64,000 bases of DNA from Fratercula arctica (lineage: Eukaryota; Chordata; Aves; Charadriiformes; Alcidae): NCBI GenBank assembly GCA_947846985.1, contig CANTUZ010000002.1, positions 154,313,889 to 154,377,888 on the forward strand, given 5' to 3'. The notes under the pieces were generated by a model. That model was not told the origin of the DNA. It saw nothing but the letters and a program-made list of their open reading frames with translations, and made no database searches. The position numbers were made by a program, and so were the translations under genes. Numbering within the stretch: the first letter of the stretch is position 1; each line of letters opens with the position of its first letter. Positions 32,840 to 42,538 of the stretch are shown here, in pieces.

Positions 32840-33060
32840 TGTCCTGGGGAACCCAAAAATGTACACAACGCTCCAGATGTAATCTCACAGGTGTCATATA
32901 AATAGGAGTTATGACTTCTTTCACCTTACACAGTTGTCTCCTCATAGGAAGTAGCCTGGTTGGTCAGCCAAGAGATAACAGCATTCTGCTTGTCTACGCT
33001 GGCTCCTAATAGGCTACCTTCATAGGAGTTAGCATCTCTTTGGCCAAGGCAGTAAGGCTA
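32840..33060 (-). mobile_element. Very old CR1 LINE fragment, minus strand
   Basis: The run 'tcctggggaacccaaaaatg', 'acgctccagatgtaatctca', 'gacttctttcacctt' and later 'gcattctgcttgtctacgct' follows the antisense CR1 ORF2 order ('ggggcccaaaactggacaca', 'ctccagatgtggcctcac' and 'gtagagggg-a-gatcacctc'). It is strongly diverged and no open frame survives. Limits are approximate. Confidence 0.6.
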
Positions 33061-34004
33061 GAAATGTGTCTGACTTGAAAATTAGAAAATGGGCCTGAGT
33101 TCTGTTTGTATATGTTGGCGAATCTGCATGACCTGTTAAAATGGAGTCCCCTGAGCATAGGGTGCATGGTCAAGAGCAAGCATGTGACAAGATCTAAAGG
33201 CAGCAGGGATTTGTCTGGCATGTCAGAGGGCTTAGGGTGTAGGATGGTCCTTTCTCAGTCCTGAATGTTCTTCGTACATGGCTTTTGGATCGTACATCCA
33301 GTCTTTTGGATCTTCTGCTTTTTAACAAAACAAGCCCTGAAGGAAGGGACATGAGACTTGACTCAGGCATCTCGCTATAGCTGAACTGCTCTAGCTAGTG
33401 GAGCTGCACAAGGCTTTACAACGTGTTTATGCTAAAGTGAAGAACCATATGAATAAATTAGTAGTGCTAAAGTGCTGAAAACAAGTACTTTGGGATGAAC
33501 TGAGGGCATGGGGAATAGATGTCCCTTCTCCTTGCCCTGCATCCTCTCACATCCCATCCTTTGACTGTGCTCACCAAGGCGGGTGAAGGGGATCGATAGA
33601 TGGAGGAGATTATAAAGCTCTTGTCACGTTCCCAAGGTCTGAAATCAGTTGACAAAATGCGTGCAGCCACAGAGCAACCTGAGAGCCTCTCTTCTCAGGC
33701 TGGGAGGTCCGAGCGTTGCCAAAGGCTTCTGGCCCCCTCTCCCAGCCTGATGCTTTGAAAGAATATCGTTTGGCTCCAGACACTGCGAGTCTGTTGACTT
33801 GTGCTTGTATGTTTGTGTTTGGATGTGTGCACAACTCAAAAGCAGGTCTGAGGTTAAGTAAAGCCCCTTCCTTGATGGGGAACCTTGATCTGTGTGTCAC
33901 AGAACGTGACAACTTCCATAATGGTTTTTAAAAAATGCATACGGGATTAGCTGCCAGCTTCCAGGGAAAGGATATATGGTAACCACTTGAAATATCTAAC
34001 TTCT
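33061..34004. other. Unassigned non-coding sequence
   Basis: No gene or repeat recognised. Overlapping frames of 64-100 codons occur on the minus strand at 33467-33912 with no familiar domain. Confidence 0.45.
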
Positions 34005-34170
34005 GGGCTCTGCCCTCATCTCTACAGCAATTTTGAACAAATCGTTTGATATCTCTGTGCCAGCCAGTTGATCTGTAATACTGTACTATTTATCTGACAT
34101 CTTTTAGTGTTGTGTGGCTTATTGAAGGGCTTTTCAAGTCGGAGACATAATGTAGGCTTTAGTGATTTTT
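34005..34170 (+). repeat. Ancient MIR/L3-like retroposon, best-preserved copy
   Basis: About 165 bp keep the whole 3' order of an old amniote retroposon: 'acaaatcgtttgatatctct', 'gtgccagcca', 'tgatctgtaatactgtacta', a degenerate 'ttagtgttgtgtggctta' box, then 'agggcttttcaagtcggaga', 'cataatgtaggct'. Expected boxes are 'acaaatcattta-tctctct', 'gtgcctcagtt', 'atctgtaaaatggggataat', 'gggttgttgtg', 'aaagcgctttgaagtc-gagatgaaaggcgctat'. The final 'gacataatgtaggc' is a decayed version of the tail at 24484 and 4520. It is followed by a T run. Family assignment needs a repeat library. Confidence 0.65.
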
Positions 34171-34216
34171 TTTTTTTTGGTGTTGAAATTGAGAAAGAGT
34201 GTCTTTTTTTTTTCTT
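34166..34216 (+). repeat. T-rich simple sequence
   Basis: A 13-bp T run at about 34166-34178 and a second T/C-rich run at 34204-34220 flank a 25-bp spacer. The first directly abuts the ancient retroposon tail. Confidence 0.8.
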
Positions 34217-36856
34217 CTTTGTCTCTTTATGGACAGACATTTAATACTTCTAAAAATTTACTCCTTTTATCATGTCTTAATTCAGGTGTCTGAAACCATG
34301 ACCCATTTTGAATTCAGGCCAAACACCCCTGCCACGGCATGACACAGTTTTCTCTTGGTTGAGCGCACAACCTAACTCAGCACAGATGAGTATGGAGGTG
34401 AGAGCGATAAAAAGATGGGATGTTACGTATCTTGGCTGCAGGGATATTACAAAGTTTTGTCCTGTGTACATTAGTTGTAGCACGCTCATGTGTTCCTCCA
34501 AGACAGTGGGTTTTGCTCTGTATGAAGGGCCTGTGTGAGCATGAACTACTGGAAACAAAAAGACAGCTGAGGACAATTTTGCAGTCATTATGGATTTTTA
34601 TGTCAGGAGCAACGTGACTGCTGGGGTCAGTAATAATACCCAGAGTGGGCCTGCTTTTCATATATGCTAATAATCAAGTGTTAGGGTATTTACGTGGAAA
34701 GATGAATACTTACGATGTACATCGAAAAGTTTTATTATGTAGGTAGAAACCCAGAATGATGCCATGTCCTGCTTGCCACCTTCTAAGGACACCTCTTCTG
34801 TCAACATTGTAGTCATTTGCCAACAATCCCTTTTGCTACATCCTTTTCAGTAGTGCACTTCTGCTACACATCTTGAAAGAGTTTAGAGTTGAAGTAAAAC
34901 TGGTTCGCCCATCCCCACTGGACTTCAGTGCAGATGAGAATGAGAATCAGGTAAAAGGCTTATGAAAACAACTATTTCTGGCTCAGCCCTGATATGACAA
35001 CAGCTCCGTTGTTCCGCTCTGATATTCAGTCAGTGTGACTCATCTGTAGAGGACTTTCTGGCCCATTTTCTTTAAATATGTACTCTATCCAGTGAACTGA
35101 CTAGGACTTTCTAAAACTGGAAACACTGAAAAAGAACAGCTTGCTCTTTTGTTGGGTGTTGGTTGACCTTTCCTACACCACCTCAGCTCAAAAGGTGGAA
35201 TATGGGCTGTCTTATGCAGCGAGGTGTTTTCAACCAAAAGAGTGGTTTTATGGACTTTTTTTTTCCTTCTGGAGGAAGGAAATAATGGAGCAGACAGGTG
35301 TCAGGGCTGCCATGGAGAGTGAGGTGAAGTGTCCTCAGAAACTGAGTAGGTGATGGCTGCTTCAGAGTGGGAAGAGCTGGCAAGACTGGAAGAGGCTGCT
35401 CTGAACTTCACCATGGTCTCTGGTCATACATAGCTAACCTCTGGCTTCAGAGGATTTTGCAGGTTTTTGGGACTCCCAAAGCAGGAGGACTGCTGCCAAG
35501 CTTTGAGGGTGCCATGACTAATACAAATGTGACACTCAGCAGAGAGCCTGGAGACATTTCCTCCTTGAGTCCCCCGTTATCTAGGATCCGGGAAAGCCAT
35601 TTTTCCCCAAACTGGAGAAGAATGAAAAATGTTTTCTTCAGTCACTCAAATACCAGAAAGAAACATACATTTCAGAGCAAGGATTAGGGAGAACTCAGAC
35701 TTGTCATCCTCCTAATGAGGACATGTCCCTTCCTTTTCACTTGTGTATTTTCCTTGAAGATATAATCTTAGGCCGCAGTTGGATAAGATAAGCCTTCACT
35801 TAGTGTAAAGCAGTGAATAATCTCTCTCTCTCAAGAGCTTTAAGTACTAGGTTGAATTAGGACTTTAGAAAGGTAGGTGAAAGCTCTCTTTGTCAAGAGG
35901 AGCTTCCACGCATGGAATCTGGAAGTGGTCTGACAGGGACATCAGTGGCCTGCTTTGTTAGCTGTTAAGTGAAATCTGTCTCTGCTGAAAGCAGCAGCAA
36001 AACTGTCATTGATTTTAAGAGATCTGAATGTTATCCCCAGTACATTTATTTGCATTAATTCTTCCTGTTACTTTTGGTATGTAGGCATGGGGGAGGCGTG
36101 ATAGGGGCAGATGCCACTATGGGAAGACACGTTTAGAGTTTTGCCTGGCACTTCAAAATGCTTTTCATTTTTTCCTACCTGCCTTGCTTCAACTTTCTAG
36201 GTTAAACTTGTGCATGAATGACAGGTCTTATTATTTTGAGTGTTCTGTGTTTTTCTTCGTTATTTAGAGATTGAACTTGCAAAACATTCCTCTTAGCAGG
36301 GCAATTCGTTCTCAACTGGGTCTTAATGAGACTAGTTCTCCCTTTCCTGGGAAAGTATGCGCCTCTGGTGAGGAAAGTCTACCTTTCACAAACCACAGCT
36401 AAAACTTGTTTTTTCAGTGAAACACAAAGCACACAGCCACTCGCAAATGTCAGTTTTTCTTAGCATGAAGCAAATATGCGTTTTGTAAATGTGGGACACA
36501 GACATATTTTGATGTGGGACTTGAACAGGGCCGCGGTATAGGGATATGGGGATAGCTCATCTTTAATTTATAGTTACATGCAATTGAGCCGTTCCAGGAA
36601 AAGACATTTTGTGGTTCTAGGGCCAGGGAAGAAGAAGAAAAATAAAAATCTTCTACTCTAAACAGAAACAGTTACAACATGCAGTACAGACCTATGTTCC
36701 CTAAATGAAAACTTAGCATAAACCCCTTGAAATGTTTTTCAGGATTAAAATCACTTGGAGATTGATGCTAAAACTCTTTCAGGTATCACCTGTTCTTTCT
36801 CTGGGGAAAAAAGAAACACTCCTGTTTGTTTGGTACCTCTGCTGCCACAAGCAAGT
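34217..36856. other. AT-richer non-coding sequence
   Basis: No gene recognised. A short (tc)n run lies at about 35821-35834. Frames up to 106 codons (35367-35687, +) have no familiar features. Confidence 0.45.
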
Positions 36857-37783
36857 GAAGTTAAATCCAGTTGGCAACCTGTCACAATTAGTATTCCCCA
36901 GGGTTCAGTATTTGGGCCAGTTTTGTTTAATATCTTCATCAACGACCTGGACGAGGGGATCAAGTGCACCCTCAGTAAGTTTGCAGATGACACCAAGTTG
37001 GGTGGCAGTGTTGATCTGCTTGAGGGTAGGAAGGCTCTATAGGGGGATCTGGACAGGCTGGATCGATGGGCTGAGGCCAATGATATGAGGTTCAACAAGG
37101 CCAAGTGCCGGGTCCTGCACTTGGGTCACAACAACCCCATGCAACGCTACAGGCTTGGGGAGGAGTGGCTGGAGAGCTGCCTGGCAGAAAAGGACCTGGG
37201 GCTGTTGGTGGACAGCCAGCTGAGTATGAGCCAGCAGTGTGCCCAGGTGGCCAAGAAGGCCAACAGCATCCTGGCCTGTATCAGAAACAGTGTGGCCAGC
37301 AGGACTAGGGAAGCGATCGTTTCCCTGTAGTTACCACTGATGAGGCCCTACCTTGAATACTGTGTTCAATTTTGGGCCCCTCACTACAAGAAAGACATTG
37401 AGGTGCTGGAGCGTGTCCAGAGAAGGGCAACAAAGCTGGTGAAGGATCTAGAGCACAAGTGTTCTGAGAAGTGGCTGAGGGAGCTGGGGTTGTTCAGCCT
37501 GGAGAAAAGGAGGCTGAGGAGAGACCTTATCGCTCTCAATAACTACCTGAAAGGAGGGTGTAGCGAGGTGGCGGTTGGTCTCTTCTCCCAAGTAACAAGA
37601 GATAGGACAAGAGGAAACAGCCTCAAGTTGCTCCAAGGGGGGTTTAGACTGGAAATTAGGAAATATTTCTTCACCAAAAGGGTTGTCAAGCATTGGAACA
37701 GGCTGCCCAGGGAAGTGGTGGAGTCACCATCCCAGAAGGTATTTAAAAGACATGTAGATGTGGTGCTGAGGGACATGGTTTAG
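36857..37783 (+). pseudogene. CR1 ORF2 remnant with RT motifs, two nonsense codons
   Basis: One frame encodes the end of reverse-transcriptase motif B ('[19 protein letters not shown]'), then motif C as FADD at 36980-36991, where the two aspartates are the metal-binding pair. The C-terminal ORF2 region follows ('[10 protein letters not shown]'-like end, '[12 protein letters not shown]', '[13 protein letters not shown]'). In-frame TAG codons at 37040-37042 and 37328-37330 are the only breaks. Both look like single substitutions, one at a position where other CR1 copies have glutamine and one at a tyrosine position. The endonuclease and the first half of the polymerase are absent. Not a functional protein. 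Confidence 0.85.
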
Positions 37784-37873
37784 AGGTGGACTTTTCAGTG
37801 TTAGGTTAATGGTTGGACTTGATGATCTTAAAGGTCTTTTCCACCTAAATGATTCTATAATTCTATGATTCTA
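36857..37873 (+). mobile_element. CR1 LINE, 1 kb, reverse transcriptase to 3' end
   Basis: This 5'-truncated CR1 starts within the reverse-transcriptase region and continues through ORF2, the stop at 37781-37783 and a 3' UTR different from that of the 3470 and 20026 copies ('gttggacttgatgatcttaa' and 'aggtcttttccacctaaatg'). It ends in attctata, attctatg and attcta at 37852-37873. The distinct 3' UTR points to another CR1 subfamily. The reading frame is the same from start to stop, interrupted only by two nonsense codons. It is fairly young compared with the 28097 copy. No target-site duplication was found. Confidence 0.95.
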
Positions 37874-38044
37874 AGCTATAACCACGTGTTTTAATCTGAT
37901 TATGAGGCCTGCTGCACAAAATTCTCTGGCCTCTCTTGTGCTTAGAGTAGACTTAGTTGATCAAATGGCATTTCTGGACTGAAAGTTCATCAATCATTGG
38001 AGCCCAGCAGAAAGCTTATGGTAGTGTGGTATGTTTATAGAGGG
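37874..38044. other. Short spacer after CR1
   Basis: Nothing recognised in this short stretch downstream of the CR1 end. Confidence 0.4.
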
Positions 38045-38200
38045 ACTTACAGTCTTTTAGGAGTCGAAAGCATTTTATAAACAGTAATTGATTCATGCTT
38101 TCCTTCTACACAAATGCAACCACCACCAGGGATGAGGTCTGTCTTATTTTTTTGCAGGAGATAGCAATGGGGAAGACATAGGTAGGCAGCACATAATTAT
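38045..38200 (+). repeat. Possible ancient MIR/L3-like fragment
   Basis: The run 'gagtcgaaagcattttataa', 'acagtaattgattcatgctt', then 'gaggtctgtcttatt' and 'gcaatggggaagacataggt' follows the order 'atctcaaagcgctttacaaa', 'cattaattaagcctcacaac', 'gaggtaggtattattatc', 'cagatggggaaactgaggca' known from old amniote retroposons. This would be the reverse-orientation half of such an element. The match is weak and gapped. Confidence 0.4.
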
Positions 38201-41200
38201 AAAAAAACTGGAATTTTATCAGAAGTTTGTGTTCACTCTTGTAAAAGAGCTATGGGATTTTTTAAGGGTCTCTCCAGGTTGGGCTGTAGAGCACCAGCAG
38301 TAATGTCACCTTTGGATTGTGATGGGGTTGTTGCTTCTGTACCAACAGTGGGAATATATTGCTGGATTATCGCTACCTTGGCCTGGAATATCTCAGTGCC
38401 CTTTGATCAGCATTTGGGTGAGAGAAATTTCATTGTACCTCTTGTTTGGTACTGCAGATAACTGTGTACTGCAAATAAAGCTGCGTGTCTGGCAGTGTGC
38501 TGCCTGTGTGCCTACCTCTTCTTCAGACCAGCTGGCTGGTCTCCTCTCTGAAGGCAGTTACCTCAAACAGCACGGTTGTTCTGCAGTGTGGTGTATTCAG
38601 CCTTTACTGATGTTCACCACAGCTCTTCCTGGAAGGAAAATGGATACTTGACTAATCTGTCAGAAACTGGTTTATCCGAAATCATAGGAACAAAGAAAAG
38701 CTTGTAAGGAGACTGCTGCCCTATCTTTATCAGCCAGCCTTTCCTTATTTCCATTACGTGCAGCCTTGCTTATGTCTCTCGACACTTGGGGAATACTCAA
38801 ATTCTGCTCCTCTTCTTTTTCTTCAGACCAAGTGGCTTTGGGTCTATGCAACTCTGAGGGGAGTCTTTCTAATGCTGTCAGCTGGCTTCAGATCATCTCC
38901 CTCCCTTGCACTCCTTTTGGAAATCAGAAGGCACATGTTTAGCTTATTCTTAGAAAGCTGATCTCAGGAAGGCAGAAATCAAGTAACTTCAGCATAGCAC
39001 CTGGATGCTCTGCTTGAAACAGATCTGTCAGAGGGTTGCTCATCCCAGAACAAAGAGATAACAAAGGAAGGATTTTCTCCAGAATATAGTATGTCTTCTA
39101 GTATTTTCTATTAAATACAATTCCGTAGAAAAACATAGAAGACAGAGCAATGTTTTTTATGCAGTTTGCTTCCTCTGCCCCCCAAGCAAATTTGAGAATG
39201 ACAGTTGACCAACTTCTTACCCTCCAATTTTCACCATCCTTGCTGTAATAAAAGACCTATGAAACTAGTCATCTCTCCCCATTTAATATATGCCAACATG
39301 GCCAAATGGGCCACAACTCTGAATAAAATACTGGCAAATATCTGTGGGAACTAAGGAATTTTTTTATTTATTTATTTTTTAATGCCCTTATCACTGAGGA
39401 GGTGTCTCATATGGAAATAGAAATTTTCTTTATTTTTGGCCTACCGGCCAGAGGTCTAAATAAAAAGAGCAGTTGCTCCTGAGAAGTCCCAAAGGGATGG
39501 AAGAGCAAGAGGGGCAGAAGGTCCTTGGTGGCTTCATGGGGGAGCAGGGCAGCATAGGGGAAGCCTGGGGGCACCAAGGAGCAAGCTCCATGGTGCCTCC
39601 CCTGTGTCAGGGTTTATGTATGGATCCCATGTGCCATTGTACCCTGACTTTGGAGAAAAGGATCACTGGGCAACTGCCAAAGAGGACAGTTAGTGAGAGC
39701 TCCTGGCCAAGGGTGGCTGGAAGAAGTGACAGCTACTACTACTCATTCCAGGTGGATGGGTTCAGCTGCTGAAGGAGCACCCGAGCTGAAAAGAGGGATA
39801 GCTAAAACTTCAGCTGTTCTCCATCTGAGCTATACCTCTTGGTGCCAGATGGGTCATGCACGAAGGGTGGTTCTGATCTGAGGATCAGCTTGGGCTTCTG
39901 GGGAGAATGTGAGCTTGGGCATGCAGGAACCTCTGCTGGAAGAGGGAAAGCTGCAAATTCAGTTTCTGCTTGGGCTCAAAAAAATGTCAGTAAGGGCAAC
40001 TGCCTTTGGAGTCTAAACCTGACCTCTTCAAGGCTTGGCAGAGGGGTTACATGTGAGCTGTGTCCAGCTCTTGAAGGCCCTGACTGGAGCCTCCAGATGC
40101 TACTGAAATGTTTACACATAATTAGAACAAGGACTTCTTTTCATCTCCTTGTGCTGAGTGGGATGTTAGCGTTCGAGGATGCCATCTATGTCTGCCTGGA
40201 GAGCACTGGATCTAACACAGGGGAGTGATGGGGAATCTGCAATAAAGCTGTGGATGCTCCTGTCCTTCTCCTCAGAAAACCTAAAATCTAATAAAAATGT
40301 TTGTTTATTTATTTTTTTTACCTTGACTCACTCTCTTGGCTCTTATTTTATTGCAACTACAGAAGTATTAAGTAAGAAGAATATTGGATGTGGTCAACTT
40401 TGTACACACTAAGGATGTTGCAAAAAACAACGGCTACTTTAAAAACCTTTAAATAGTTCTGTCAGTCTCCTAAGAAAGAGGAAACTTGCTGTTTTATAAC
40501 CAGCATTTTCCTATCATGGAATAGGATTGGGGGATTTTAGAGGATGACAAATTGACTATGAGTCAGTGGGGCAACATGGTGCTAAAGAAAGCTGCTCTAT
40601 TGAGCGGCAGGCGGTGTGGGGTGTATTTCAAAAACCAAATAAAAAGTACCTAGACACTCCATTTTCTGCTTTCCTCAGCAGTGTCTGGACCACTAGGTTC
40701 AGCTTGGGGCTTCGTGTTGTAGAAGAGGTCAAGTGGCAGTCCGGAGAGGAGAGCACAGCCGTTGTGGAAAATGAGAATCAGTGTTTTTGCAGAGGAGGGA
40801 CGCTGGCCTGATGGGAAGAGAAGTGAGTAAGGACAGCTCATGACAATTACACACAGAAATACTCAGGCTCTGCAGCGAGGCACCTGATCGTCAGAGGTGC
40901 TCTGTCTCCAGAACCCTGCTCTGTGTGGGATGAGAACTGCAAAAATACATTGAATACGCGAGACCGCATCAATCAGAAAACGGAGTCCAAGCTGTTAGGT
41001 TCTGTTCGTTATTTTGCTTTTGCATCTGGTCCAAATTGCAAGAGGACCGATACCAATTCCTACATAGCCAAATACAGTCAGAGAAGCATCCTGGGTGGTT
41101 TAAGCCCAGACTCCTTGGGGAAGAGTTAATCTGGAGGATGCCTTTTTATTGTCTTTACTGGCAAACAGCTGATCTGACAAGAAGCCTGTGCTAGTGCTGA

Positions 41201-41494
41201 AAGCTCACAAAAGTATTTCAGAAGCATCTTAATTCATGGCTCATATCTCAGTGAGTGCCTCAGCAGAACCGGTTGCTCTACAGTAAATCTTTCAGCATTT
41301 GAGCCCAGCTGCCTCTGCCCTTTTCTAACAATAAAGACGAGGGTCAATTCTTCTCATTAGTCAATAAGAGCTGAATTTAAAAATAACATGCTGATGTTGC
41401 TGCATGGAAGTGTTTCAGTTGGATTAAATACGAGGGAAAAATAAATCAGGGAAGAGCAAGCTACAAAGGGAATTGCAGATTTGCTTTCCAGTCT
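38201..41494. other. AT-richer non-coding sequence
   Basis: No gene recognised. A T/A-rich stretch (tttattta units) lies at 39359-39382. Frames up to 129 codons at 39839-40228 (+) have no familiar domain. Confidence 0.45.
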
Positions 41495-41600
41495 GAAAGA
41501 TTTTTAGGGCAGGGACTGTCAATTATTTTGTTTGTACAACAATCTCAACTTAAATGGGGCCTCTAACTGCTTCCACAACTTAAATTATTGATGCTGTTAG
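41495..41600 (+). repeat. Ancient retroposon tail fragment (L2/MIR-like)
   Basis: The order 'gatttttagggcagggactg', 'tcaattattttgtttgtaca', 'acaatctcaacttaaatggg' and 'gcctctaactgcttccacaa' matches a tail common in old amniote repeats: 'ttggggcagggactgtct', 'tgtgtttgtacagcacctag', 'cacaatggggcc' and 'gggcctctaggtgcta'. The 'gggcagggactgt' core is exact. It is a different tail type from that at 34005. Confidence 0.55.
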
Positions 41601-42221
41601 GATCCACAAAAGACATATGCCTAGCTTTAAGCACAGGGGTAATAAAACTGAAGTCTACAGGAATTCTTTTGCTCAAAGTTAAATACGTGCTTATGTTCTT
41701 TGGGCTTATTGTGGCTGCTTTAGATGCTTATGTACCTGACATGATCTTGAAATAACGAAGCTGGCTGTGCTATGATAGAGGATACAGGTCTGAATAGACA
41801 CTTGGAGGTTCCAGATAATTCTCATGACCCCTCAGAGAAACTCAGTTCCGTTGACTTCCCAGGAAACCGCTTGAAATAGATAGTCCTTATCTGAAGTGAC
41901 AGCAGGTACACGATCCTAATAAAAGAAACATGGACACGTTGCACATCATCCTGTCATCGCGTTACCTTGCCTGACAAAGGAAGGTGGCACACTATGATCT
42001 GAAGAGATCTGAGGTGACACGGTGCCCAACAAGGCATCCCGGTTGATGAAAAGGGATTCAGGAGGTGGGGAGGGCAGGAAGGGAGCGGGGCTGGAATCAC
42101 CTGGAGCTGTGGCTCAACACTCACTGGTTGCTTTGTCCTGGGTGGTCTCCATGTCCGCACTCCTCGTGGCAGATGGGAGTTTGTGAGGTGCTAAACTGAG
42201 CCTTGACTAAGCAGGAATAAC
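41601..42221. other. Unassigned non-coding sequence
   Basis: No gene or repeat recognised. All frames are under 70 codons. Confidence 0.45.
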
Positions 42222-42254
42222 AAAAAAAAAAAAAAAAAGAAAAAAAGAAAAAAA
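42222..42254 (+). repeat. A-rich simple repeat
   Basis: An 18-bp A run followed by aaaaaaag-type units. No AATAAA or gene-like sequence precedes it. Confidence 0.9.
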
Positions 42255-42454
42255 GGTTAATAATCCTTAGGCACTGAGGCCTTTTCTGGCTTCCTATTCT
42301 TCATCCCGGCCTTCAAACAACATGCACTATGGCAGATTGCAGGCTCTTACGGATTTGCCAGCCCTTGCCTTTTGGAAAAAGCCTTGCTTTGTTTTTGGCT
42401 CAGTTTACAGTCCTTTTCAGCCATCTCTCCCTCGCTCGGAGGTGGGAGTTTGCA

Positions 42455-42467
42455 ATGCATTATGCAT
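42455..42467. promoter_or_regulatory. Exact MORE+1 POU-dimer type site
   Basis: ATGCAT at 42455-42460, one T, then ATGCAT at 42462-42467. Two ATGCAT half-sites with a 1-bp spacer are the form known for dimeric binding of POU/Oct proteins (MORE with +1 spacing). The 13-bp match is exact. Neighbouring sequence to 42500 has no repeats and includes 'gttatttaaa'. Occupancy and function cannot be read from sequence. Confidence 0.45.
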
Positions 42468-42510
42468 GATGTTATTTAAACCTCTATGTTGACCGTGGTT
42501 TCTATGGGGC

Positions 42511-42538
42511 TTTTTTTTTTTTTTGTTAGTTTTTTTAA
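42511..42538 (+). repeat. T-rich simple repeat
   Basis: A 14-bp T run, a short 'gttag' break and a 7-bp T run. The two stop codons here limit the upstream extension of a small hydrophobic frame at 42653. Confidence 0.85.

Noticed and set aside
42222..42254. A-rich tract as a retrocopy tail
   Set aside because: No polyadenylation signal or gene-like sequence precedes it. A simple repeat explains it.
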